A stretch of DNA of 5,554 nucleotides from Butyricicoccus sp. (GCA_031293105.1 JAUMSA010000043.1:1-5554); one strand, 5' to 3'. Positions 1 through 5,465 are shown, counted from the stretch's first letter. A program made the numbers and translations. The notes: generated by a model from the letters alone, not told the origin.

Positions 1-126
1 GCCACAATCTACACAAGCGTCGGGATTGATCTCGTACTTGCCGTCGCCTTCCGAAATCGCACCTACCGGGCACTCGCCAGCGCAAGCGCCGCAGCTAATG
101 CATGCACCAGAAATAACATATGCCAT
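1..126 (-). CDS. 2[4Fe-4S] ferredoxin, 5' part (runs off the left edge)
   Basis: The reverse strand reads from an ATG at 124-126 for 42 codons to the window edge without a stop. The protein starts MAYVISGACISCGACAGECP. It has the first cluster motif CxxCxxCxxxCP with cysteines 9, 12, 15 and 19, followed by the start of a second motif (C38, C41) that is cut by the window. This is the pattern of the small clostridial 2[4Fe-4S] ferredoxins of about 55 residues, so roughly three quarters of the gene is present. These proteins are soluble low-potential electron carriers, for example for pyruvate:ferredoxin oxidoreductase and hydrogenase. The partner here cannot be told. An AGGAGGTG ribosome binding site lies 8 bases upstream of the ATG, and the gene has its own promoter. 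It is divergent from the ctsR operon and nothing suggests a functional link. Confidence 0.93.
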   Translation of the reverse strand, partial: MAYVISGACISCGACAGECPVGAISEGDGKYEINPDACVDCG

Positions 127-134
127 TGGAACAG

Positions 135-142
135 CACCTCCT
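135..142 (-). promoter_or_regulatory. Ribosome binding site of the ferredoxin gene
   Basis: The reverse strand reads AGGAGGTG, a near-perfect anti-16S match, 8 bases before the ATG at 126. It fixes the ferredoxin start. Confidence 0.9.
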
Positions 143-159
143 ATAGAAATTACATTTTC

Positions 160-187
160 ATTGTAACACATGTTTTTGAAATTACAA
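160..187 (-). promoter_or_regulatory. Sigma-A type promoter of the ferredoxin gene
   Basis: On the reverse strand a -35 box TTGTAA (182-187) and a -10 box TACAAT (160-165) are separated by 16 bases. Transcription would start near 153, leaving a short leader with the strong RBS. The two boxes also form a TTGTAA/TTACAA inverted repeat, which may be coincidental. The boxes are seen directly; activity is inferred. Confidence 0.7.
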
Positions 188-378
188 GGGATTTTGCGCA
201 TGTTAGCCGTCTGCAACCTCATGTTAGCGATAGACAACTGGAAGAGCAACGTTTTTTTTCCAACTAAGCTGGATAAAATAACAGAAAGAAAGTCAAATTA
301 TAAAAAACAAAGAAAAAAAGAGTATCCGTTAGTATTTTAGAGATAATCTATGATAACCGAGATTGATGAACTTACAAA
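188..378. other. AT-rich intergenic region between divergent promoters
   Basis: Apart from the direct repeats at 199-228, I see no gene or RNA here. It is A-rich on the plus strand and sharply lower in GC than the flanking genes. It contains one isolated CtsR-like heptad AGTCAAA (291-297) without a partner and a run of eight T (252-259) without a convincing hairpin before it. No CIRCE element (the HrcA operator) is present. Confidence 0.6.
199..228. repeat. Two 9-bp direct repeats upstream of the ferredoxin promoter
   Basis: CATGTTAGC occurs at 199-207 and again, identical, at 220-228 (GCTAACATG on the ferredoxin strand). The copies are 21 bp apart start to start, about two turns of the helix. 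The nearer copy ends 11 bp upstream of the ferredoxin -35 box. A partial copy, CATGTT, lies at 169-174 between the -35 and -10 boxes. This position and phasing fit a binding site for a transcription activator, but the regulator is unknown. Confidence 0.5.
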
Positions 379-395
379 AGTCAGGAAAGGTCAAA
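379..395 (+). promoter_or_regulatory. CtsR operator, upstream copy
   Basis: Two heptads, AGTCAGG (379-385) and GGTCAAA (389-395), are separated by AAA. This matches the CtsR consensus of tandem (A/G)GTCAAA heptads with a 3-base spacer, except for two bases in the first heptad. It sits just upstream of the ctsR -35 box, where CtsR could hinder RNA polymerase. CtsR binding is inferred from the consensus and from the fact that ctsR follows. Confidence 0.75.
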
Positions 396-403
396 AATAA
401 TGC

Positions 404-431
404 TTGCAATTTCCACGGGAGGGTGTATAAT
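404..431 (+). promoter_or_regulatory. Sigma-A promoter of the ctsR-mcsA-mcsB-clpC operon
   Basis: A -10 box TATAAT (426-431) is preceded by a -35 box TTGCAA (404-409) with a 16-base spacer. Transcription would start near 438. The promoter lies between two CtsR operators, as expected for CtsR autoregulation. The -10 is a perfect consensus match and the -35 is moderate (4 of 6). Confidence 0.8.
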
Positions 432-443
432 AGAAGCATAAAA

Positions 444-466
444 GGTCAAAGAAAGTCAAGGTCAAA
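444..466 (+). promoter_or_regulatory. CtsR operator, downstream copy with an extra heptad
   Basis: GGTCAAA (444-450), spacer GAA, then AGTCAAG (454-460) make a canonical tandem CtsR site with one deviation in the last base. A third heptad GGTCAAA (460-466) follows, sharing G460 with the second. The site covers roughly +6 to +28 of the transcript, so bound CtsR would block promoter escape. The heptads are seen directly and the binding is inferred from the well-known CtsR consensus. Confidence 0.88.
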
Positions 467-490
467 TAAAGAATGACTTGGGTTCCAACA

Positions 491-499
491 AAGGAGATG
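491..499 (+). promoter_or_regulatory. Ribosome binding site of ctsR (decides the start)
   Basis: AAGGAGATG with its AAGGAG core at 491-496 lies 9 bases before the ATG at 506. The in-frame ATG at 473 has no such sequence before it, so 506 is chosen as the start. Confidence 0.85.
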
Positions 500-505
500 G
501 GAAAT

Positions 506-958
506 ATGAAAATGAGCGATATGATCGCGGATTTTATCGCTGAGATGCTGACCGACGGCGGCGGCGTTGCCGAGTTGCAGCGGCGCAAGATAGCCGACCG
601 GTTCTCCTGCGTGCCCAGTCAGGTCAATTATGTGATTGAAACCCGCTTCACCCCGGAAAACGGCTACTTGGTCGAAAGCCGGCGAGGAGGCGGCGGCTAT
701 ATCCGCATCATCCGCATGATGGATGACAAACAGCGCACGCTGGTCGAAGCGGCGCGCGGTGTCGGTGGACGGCTGACCCAAAACAATGCCGCCAAACTCA
801 CACGCGCTTTGGTTTCGGCCGACCTGCTCTCGGCCCGTGAGGGCAACCTGCTCTTATCCGCCTGTTCGGACGGCGCGCTTGCCGAGGTGCCTGCCGAATA
901 CCGCGACACCATCCGCGCCAGCGTATTCCGATGCGGCATTCTGGGCATGGCGACCTAG
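506..958 (+). CDS. ctsR: CtsR, transcriptional repressor of class III heat-shock genes
   Basis: A 150-residue DNA-binding repressor of the clp/mcs stress genes; CtsR of Bacillus is about 154 residues. The N-terminal winged helix-turn-helix is clear. Residues 22-48 form the HTH, including RKIADRFSCVPSQVNYVIET, and the wing is at 54-68 with the tetraglycine loop RRGGGGYIRI (glycines 61-64). In Bacillus this loop is the heat sensor, and arginines beside it contact DNA. Residues 75-150 form the helical C-terminal domain used for dimerisation and contact with the McsA/McsB/ClpC machinery. The start at 506 is chosen over an in-frame ATG at 473 because of the RBS and because SDMIADFI then aligns with the family N-terminus (SDIIEQYL in Bacillus). 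First gene of the operon, with its own operators on both sides of the promoter, so it is autoregulated. Confidence 0.97.
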   Translation: MKMSDMIADFIAEMLTDGGGVAELQRRKIADRFSCVPSQVNYVIETRFTPENGYLVESRRGGGGYIRIIRMMDDKQRTLVEAARGVGGRLTQNNAAKLTRALVSADLLSAREGNLLLSACSDGALAEVPAEYRDTIRASVFRCGILGMAT

Positions 959-1022
959 AGCTATAACAATTCGTAATCAAATAACCTTATGTATAATGTA
1001 AGCTGCGAAAGGAAGATGTCTT

Positions 1023-1565
1023 ATGTTGTGCCAGAACTGTAATAAAAACGAAGCGACTACCTATTATAAAGAAAACATCAACGGTCAGACCCGGGAACTG
1101 CATCTGTGCCCCGAATGTGCAGCCAAACTGACCGGCGGCGCACCGGATTTCGGCTCCTTCTTCAGCGAACCGTTTTTCGGCCATTCGTTCTTTAACGACC
1201 CGTTCTTCAGTCAGCCGTTTGGCTCCATGTTGTCCAGCCCGTTCGGCTCCACGACCCAGGCCATCGGCGGCGGACGCCGCTGCCCGACCTGCGGCATGAC
1301 CGAAAGCGAACTGCGGCGCAGCGGCCGGGCCGGCTGTGGCGACTGCTACAAGAACTTTAGCGACATCCTGATGCCGTATATCAAAAAGCTGCATGGCGCG
1401 GCCGCCCATGTGGGCACCACGCCCAAGACAGCCGAGAACCAAGCGCCGGCCGATCCGGTCGCTGGGCTGAAAGCCAAGTTGTCCGACGCCGTGCAGGCGG
1501 AGAATTATGAAGAAGCCGCGCGGCTGCGCGACGAGATCCGTCGACTGGAGGGTGAAAACAAATGA
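1023..1565 (+). CDS. mcsA: McsA, zinc-binding activator of the McsB arginine kinase
   Basis: A 180-residue cytosolic protein. In Bacillus and Staphylococcus, McsA binds zinc, stimulates McsB and helps inactivate CtsR under heat or thiol stress. Visible parts in order: a first zinc module with CxxC pairs at C3/C6 and C29/C32; a phenylalanine-rich linker at about 43-75; a second module with C87/C90 (CPTCG) and C105/C108 (CGDC); and a C-terminal UVR motif at about 146-176, with core YEEAARLRDE at 162-171. All eight expected cysteines are present. The ATG has an AAAGGAAG ribosome binding site (1008-1015) 7 bases upstream. Its TGA lies inside the ATGA overlap with mcsB, so the two are translationally coupled, as fits two proteins that act as a complex. 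The linker holds an unusual aromatic decapeptide repeat, annotated separately. Confidence 0.96.
   Translation: MLCQNCNKNEATTYYKENINGQTRELHLCPECAAKLTGGAPDFGSFFSEPFFGHSFFNDPFFSQPFGSMLSSPFGSTTQAIGGGRRCPTCGMTESELRRSGRAGCGDCYKNFSDILMPYIKKLHGAAAHVGTTPKTAENQAPADPVAGLKAKLSDAVQAENYEEAARLRDEIRRLEGENK
1155..1214 (+). repeat. Aromatic decapeptide tandem repeat inside McsA
   Basis: Residues 45-54 (SFFSEPFFGH) and 55-64 (SFFNDPFFSQ) are two adjacent 10-residue units sharing S-F-F-x-acid-P-F-F. They are followed by shorter PFG echoes at 65-67 and 73-75. The DNA of the two units differs at several codons, so this is a protein-level repeat rather than a recent duplication. It lies in the linker between the two zinc modules. 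Its function is not known to me. Confidence 0.7.
1547..1554 (+). promoter_or_regulatory. Ribosome binding site of mcsB inside mcsA
   Basis: GGAGGGTG with its GGAGG core at 1547-1551 lies 10 bases before the mcsB ATG at 1562, within the last codons of mcsA. Together with the ATGA stop/start overlap it supports coupled translation. Confidence 0.8.
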
Positions 1566-2569
1566 GTACATTTAAGATTCAAGGCGGCTTTACCGGCCTG
1601 GCAGCCAGCACGCGGGTGCGTTTGGCGCGCAATGTAAAAGGGTATCCTTACCGCGGCTTGACCGCCGAACAATATAAAGAAATCGCCGATAAGATCTGGA
1701 ACGCATTGCAGACCGCACCGGCCATTGCTTCCGATTTTACCATGACGCAAATCCGGCCCAATTCGGCCGAAGGCGCGTCGCTGGTCGAAACCCACCGCAT
1801 TTCGCCCGAACTGGCGCAAAGCGGCGGCTGGCTGATCGCCTCCCGCGACGGCGGCGTGGCCATCATGATCGGCGAAGAAGACCACATGCGCTTGCAGGTC
1901 ATCGGCTCCGGCCTGTGCCCGAAGGAGTGCATGGAGGAAGCACGCCGCTTAGCGGCGCTGATCGAAGGGCAAGTACCCATGGACTTTGACGAGAACCTGG
2001 GCTACCTGACCGCGTGCCCGAGCAATCTGGGCACCGGCCTGCGGGCTTCGGTTATGCTCCATCTGCCGCTGCTGAGCGCCGCAGGGCGCATCCAGGGCGT
2101 CATCTCGTCGGCCGGACGGCAGGGCTTTACCGTGCGCGGCGCGTACGGCGAAGGCTCGCAGGCGGTCGGCGGATTCTATCAGATTTCCAACCAGGTTACC
2201 TTGGGCGTATCCGAGGATACCATTGTCGATAAGCTGATCGAGCTGACCACCGAGGTCATCGAAGCTGAAAAGAAGCTGCGCGAACAGGCTCGCAGCCAGA
2301 ACGAAACCGCATTTGCCGACCGGATTTGCCGGGCGGCCGGCGTGCTCAAAACCGCGCGTTTGATCGAAACCAACGAAGCGGTTGACTGCCTGTCCAACGT
2401 GCTGGTTGGTCTGTCGATGGGCTACCTATCCGGCGTATCGCCGACCGAGGTATGCGAAATCGAACAGGCAATCCGTCCGGCCGTGCTGGGCGGCCAGCCG
2501 CAGGAACGCGACCAGAAACGTGCCACCCTGCTGCGGCAGATGGCAGCTAAACTGGTCATCCACGAATAA
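1562..2569 (+). CDS. mcsB: McsB, protein arginine kinase
   Basis: A 335-residue phosphagen-kinase-fold enzyme that transfers phosphate from ATP to arginines of proteins, marking them for ClpC and inactivating CtsR. Visible motifs: STRVRLARN (16-24), matching the family SSRIRLARN nucleotide-binding stretch; GEEDHMRLQ (104-112), the NEEDHxR catalytic region; CPSNLGTGLRAS (152-163), with the reactive-site cysteine C152; and VRGAYGEGSQA (191-201), with E197 where the family has a catalytic glutamate. The C-terminal domain ends with ERDQKRATLLRQ (315-326), matching the phospho-arginine pocket RD..RA..(I/L)R of McsB. It is shorter than Bacillus McsB (about 363 residues), mainly at the N-terminus and in C-terminal loops. 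Asparagine of NEEDH is glycine here. All main catalytic residues remain, so it should be active. Coupled to mcsA by a 4-bp overlap; clpC follows after 33 bases. Confidence 0.97.
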   Translation: MSTFKIQGGFTGLAASTRVRLARNVKGYPYRGLTAEQYKEIADKIWNALQTAPAIASDFTMTQIRPNSAEGASLVETHRISPELAQSGGWLIASRDGGVAIMIGEEDHMRLQVIGSGLCPKECMEEARRLAALIEGQVPMDFDENLGYLTACPSNLGTGLRASVMLHLPLLSAAGRIQGVISSAGRQGFTVRGAYGEGSQAVGGFYQISNQVTLGVSEDTIVDKLIELTTEVIEAEKKLREQARSQNETAFADRICRAAGVLKTARLIETNEAVDCLSNVLVGLSMGYLSGVSPTEVCEIEQAIRPAVLGGQPQERDQKRATLLRQMAAKLVIHE

Positions 2570-2602
2570 GAATTTCTTCTCCTAGAAAGGAAGTGCTTAG
2601 AT

Positions 2603-5104
2603 ATGTTCTATCAAAATAGATTTACCGAACGTGCTGCCGACGCCCTGCGTCTGGCGCAGGAAACCGCAGGCCAGATGGGCCACAGCTATGTCGGTTCCGA
2701 GCATCTGCTGGCCGGCCTTGCCAAAGAAAACGGCGGCATTGCCAGCAAAACGCTGGCTGAATTCGGCGTCACGCCGGAAAAGATCGAAGCCGAGATCGAA
2801 AAGATGACCGGCAAGGGCGCACCCGATCAGAATGCCCCCCAGGGCCTGACCCCGCGCACCAAGAAGATCATCGAACTGGCGGTCATGACCGCAAACCAGC
2901 TGGGTGTCAGCTATGTCGGCACCGAGCACCTGCTGCTCGGCCTGATTCGCGAAGGTCAGAACGTTGCCCTCAATGTGCTGGGCGCGCTGGGCGTTGATGT
3001 GCAGAAGCTGTACACCACCTTGCTGCAAGCCGTCGGCGGCACCGAAGAAGACGTCACCATGGCACAGGAAGGCGCACCCCATGGCCAGAACGGCCAGGGC
3101 GGCACGGCCAAGACCCTGGAAAAGTACGGCAAAGACCTGACCAAGGCCGCCCGCGAGGGCAAGCTCGACCCGGTCATCGGCCGTAAGGAAGAGATTGACC
3201 GCGTCATCCAGATTCTGTCCCGCCGTACCAAGAACAACCCGGCCCTGGTCGGTGACCCGGGTGTCGGCAAGACGGCGGTCGCCGAAGGCCTGGCTCAGAA
3301 GATTGTATCCGGCGACGTACCGGAGAACCTCAAGAACAAGCGCCTGATCGCGCTGGATTTGACCGGCATGATCGCAGGTACCAAATACCGCGGCGAATTT
3401 GAGGAGCGCATCAAGAGCGTGCTGGATGAGCTGCAAAACTCCAAAGATGTCATTCTGTTCATCGATGAGCTGCACATGATCGTCGGCGCCGGCGCTGCCG
3501 AAGGCGCGGTCGATGCCGCGAATATCCTGAAGCCCGCTCTGGCGCGCGGCGATATCCAGGTCATCGGCGCGACGACCTTGGACGAATACCGCAAGAACAT
3601 CGAGAAGGACTCGGCGCTCGAACGCCGCTTCCAGCCGGTTCAGATTGGCGAACCCTCGCCCGAGGATGCCGAAGCGATTCTGCGCGGCCTGCGTGACCGT
3701 TATGAAGCCCATCACCGCATCAAGATTTCGGACGAAGCCATCAAGGCTGCCGTTAAGCTGAGCGTACGGTATGTATCCGGCCGTCAGCTCCCCGATAAGG
3801 CCATTGACCTGATCGATGAAGCATGCTCGCGTGTCCGCATGAAGAGCATGACCCCGCCGCTCGACCTCCAAAGCCTGGAGGATGAACTCAAGGCCATCCA
3901 GGCGCACAAGGAAGAGGCTGTCAAGGCGCAGGACTACGAACAGGCTGCCAAACTGCGCGATGAAGAAAACGCCAAGAAGTCTGAGATCGACGACAAGCGC
4001 AAGGCTTGGGAGTCCGAGCAGACCAAGACCCATGGCGAAGTCACCGAAGAGGACATCGCCGAAGTCATCGCAGGCTGGACCGGTATCCCGGCAGCCCGCA
4101 TCACCGAAGATGAGGGCGAACGCCTGCTGCATCTGGAAGACACCCTGCATGCCCGTGTCATCGGCCAGGACGAAGCCGTTACCGCGGTTTCCAAGGCCAT
4201 CCGCCGCGGTCGTGTCGGCCTGCGTGACCCCAAGCGCCCGATCGGTTCGTTCATCTTCCTTGGCCCCACGGGCGTCGGCAAGACCGAACTGTGCAAGGCG
4301 CTGGCCGAAGCGCTGTTCGGCGATGAGAACGCCATGGTTCGTATCGATATGTCCGAATACATGGAGAAACACAGCGTGTCCCGTATGATCGGCTCGCCTC
4401 CGGGCTATGTCGGCTACGATGAAGGCGGCCAGCTCACCGAAAAGGTTCGCCGCAAACCCTATTCGGTCATCCTGTTCGATGAGATTGAAAAAGCCCATCC
4501 GGATGTCTTCAACATCCTGCTGCAAATCCTGGAGGATGGCATCCTGACCGACGGCCAGGGCCGCAAGGTCGATTTCAAGAACACGGTTGTCATCATGACT
4601 TCCAACATCGGTGCGCACAAGATCACCGGCAAGGCGCGCAAGTCGCTCGGCTTCTCGGAAGGCGCGGACGAAGAAGAACAGACCTTTGAGAAGATCAAGG
4701 AAGAAGTTCTGGCTGACCTCAAGCAGGCCTTCCGTCCCGAACTGCTCAACCGTATCGATGACATCATCGTCTTCAACCGCCTGACCGAAGACGAAATTGC
4801 CCAGATCGCGGACAACATGCTCAAGGCAGTTGCCGGCCGCATGACCGATATGGAAATCACCATGACCTGGACCGACGAGGCCAAGAAGCATCTGGCCAAG
4901 GCTGGTTTTGACCCGGTCTATGGCGCGCGTCCGCTGCGCCGCGCGATCCAGTCCCAGGTCGAAGACCTCGTGGCCGAAGAGTTCCTGAAGGGCACCATTG
5001 CCCGCGGCCAGAGCGTTGTTCTGGACGTACAGGACGACAAGCTGATTCTACGTCCGGTGGATTCCTCCGAACCGGCCGAGTCCGCAGAGCCGGCTGACAA
5101 GTAA
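2603..5104 (+). CDS. clpC: ClpC, AAA+ unfoldase of the ClpCP protease
   Basis: An 833-residue Hsp100 ATPase that unfolds proteins and passes them to ClpP. Parts in order: an N-domain with two Clp_N repeats (about 6-70 and 82-145), each with a (S/T)EHLL motif whose glutamates E33 and E108 correspond to the phospho-arginine docking residues of Bacillus ClpC; D1 with Walker A GDPGVGKT (217-224) and Walker B ending in D288-E289; a single coiled-coil M-domain with UVR core YEQAAKLRDEE (from 445); and D2 with Walker A GPTGVGKT (554-561), Walker B ending in D626-E627, the LGF ClpP-binding loop (682-684) and sensor-2 GARPLRR. Length is normal for ClpC (Bacillus about 810). It ends in an acidic Pro/Ala/Glu-rich tail. 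An AAAGGAAG ribosome binding site (2586-2593) lies 9 bases before the ATG. It has no promoter of its own in the 33-base gap after mcsB, so it depends on the CtsR-controlled promoter. A strong terminator follows. Confidence 0.98.
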   Translation: MFYQNRFTERAADALRLAQETAGQMGHSYVGSEHLLAGLAKENGGIASKTLAEFGVTPEKIEAEIEKMTGKGAPDQNAPQGLTPRTKKIIELAVMTANQLGVSYVGTEHLLLGLIREGQNVALNVLGALGVDVQKLYTTLLQAVGGTEEDVTMAQEGAPHGQNGQGGTAKTLEKYGKDLTKAAREGKLDPVIGRKEEIDRVIQILSRRTKNNPALVGDPGVGKTAVAEGLAQKIVSGDVPENLKNKRLIALDLTGMIAGTKYRGEFEERIKSVLDELQNSKDVILFIDELHMIVGAGAAEGAVDAANILKPALARGDIQVIGATTLDEYRKNIEKDSALERRFQPVQIGEPSPEDAEAILRGLRDRYEAHHRIKISDEAIKAAVKLSVRYVSGRQLPDKAIDLIDEACSRVRMKSMTPPLDLQSLEDELKAIQAHKEEAVKAQDYEQAAKLRDEENAKKSEIDDKRKAWESEQTKTHGEVTEEDIAEVIAGWTGIPAARITEDEGERLLHLEDTLHARVIGQDEAVTAVSKAIRRGRVGLRDPKRPIGSFIFLGPTGVGKTELCKALAEALFGDENAMVRIDMSEYMEKHSVSRMIGSPPGYVGYDEGGQLTEKVRRKPYSVILFDEIEKAHPDVFNILLQILEDGILTDGQGRKVDFKNTVVIMTSNIGAHKITGKARKSLGFSEGADEEEQTFEKIKEEVLADLKQAFRPELLNRIDDIIVFNRLTEDEIAQIADNMLKAVAGRMTDMEITMTWTDEAKKHLAKAGFDPVYGARPLRRAIQSQVEDLVAEEFLKGTIARGQSVVLDVQDDKLILRPVDSSEPAESAEPADK

Positions 5105-5109
5105 AAGAC

Positions 5110-5149
5110 AAAGCTCCCGCTTTCCCTTGGGAAAGCGGGAGCTTTTTTT
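5110..5149. terminator. Rho-independent terminator shared by clpC and the convergent gene
   Basis: A perfect inverted repeat pairs 5110-5125 with 5130-5145 (AAAGCTCCCGCTTTCC against GGAAAGCGGGAGCTTT) around a CTTG loop. The plus-strand 3' side ends in seven T (5143-5149). It begins 6 bases after the clpC stop. On the minus strand the hairpin starts about 6 bases after the TGA of the 5151-5465 gene and is followed by TTTGTCTTTT, a weaker but usable T-tract. It therefore probably works in both directions, more strongly for the clpC operon. Confidence 0.95.
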
Positions 5150-5150
5150 G

Positions 5151-5465
5151 TCAGCGCAGAGAAAGCAGCAGGCCGGCCAGCGCGGCGGGCACAAGGAGCG
5201 ACACAAACGGCTCGGCCGCCCGAACCTTATGCCGCACGGTCCAGACGCACCAGTAGGCCGTGAGCCCAGCGCACACGCACCATCCAAGCAGCGAGATCGA
5301 GGTATGGCCAAGTGCCATACCAGCCGACAGGATGGCAGCGCCCCAGACGCCGCAGCGGAACCGCACCGGTAGGGGCAGCGTGGTGCGGTCTTTCCGGCTG
5401 AGCAGATAGAAGAGGAGCGCAAGGCATGCCGCAAATTCCAAGAACCCAATCAGCAAAGGATCCAT
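5151..5465 (-). CDS. Small integral membrane protein, family not recognised
   Basis: A 104-residue hydrophobic protein with three to four likely membrane helices: about 3-22, 38-53, 57-77 and 86-103. Short polar stretches separate them (SRKDRTTLPLPVRFR at 23-37 and RHKVRAAE at 78-85), both rich in arginine and lysine. By the positive-inside rule this would place those loops in the cytoplasm. Three cysteines (63, 65, 73) and three tryptophans (62, 72, 75) cluster around the third helix. There is no catalytic motif I recognise. It looks like a real gene because a good promoter lies just upstream and its TGA falls exactly at the foot of the shared terminator. The start at 5465 is the first ATG in this frame. 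A weak GGCGG lies close to it, whereas the strong AGGAGG is 21 bases away. Convergent to clpC, so not part of the stress operon. Confidence 0.7.
   Translation of the reverse strand: MDPLLIGFLEFAACLALLFYLLSRKDRTTLPLPVRFRCGVWGAAILSAGMALGHTSISLLGWCVCAGLTAYWCVWTVRHKVRAAEPFVSLLVPAALAGLLLSLR

Noticed and set aside
252..259. Run of eight T that could mark a terminator
   Set aside because: I found no stable inverted repeat immediately upstream on either strand, and no gene ends there.
127..505. Search for a CIRCE element or a second heat-shock operator before ctsR
   Set aside because: No TTAGCACTC/GAGTGCTAA inverted repeat is present. The only heptad outside the two sites, AGTCAAA at 291-297, has no partner at the 3-base spacing CtsR needs.
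446..781. A 111-codon minus-strand frame overlapping ctsR
   Set aside because: It is antisense to a well-recognised ctsR and ends inside the CtsR operator, with no RBS or domain.
3882..4388. A 168-codon plus-strand frame within clpC
   Set aside because: It is a shifted frame of clpC with Arg/Pro/Ser-rich composition and no start signals.
2597..4891. A 764-codon open frame on the minus strand opposite clpC
   Set aside because: It lies entirely antisense to an unmistakable clpC gene. GC-rich third positions there suppress stops in the opposing frame. The product is low-complexity-like and matches no family I know, and it has no visible promoter or RBS of its own.
5048..5449. A 133-codon minus-strand frame overlapping the end of clpC and the membrane-protein gene
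   Set aside because: It is Cys/Arg/Pro-rich, reads through the terminator hairpin and overlaps the better-supported frame at 5151-5465, which has the promoter and the terminator-flush stop.
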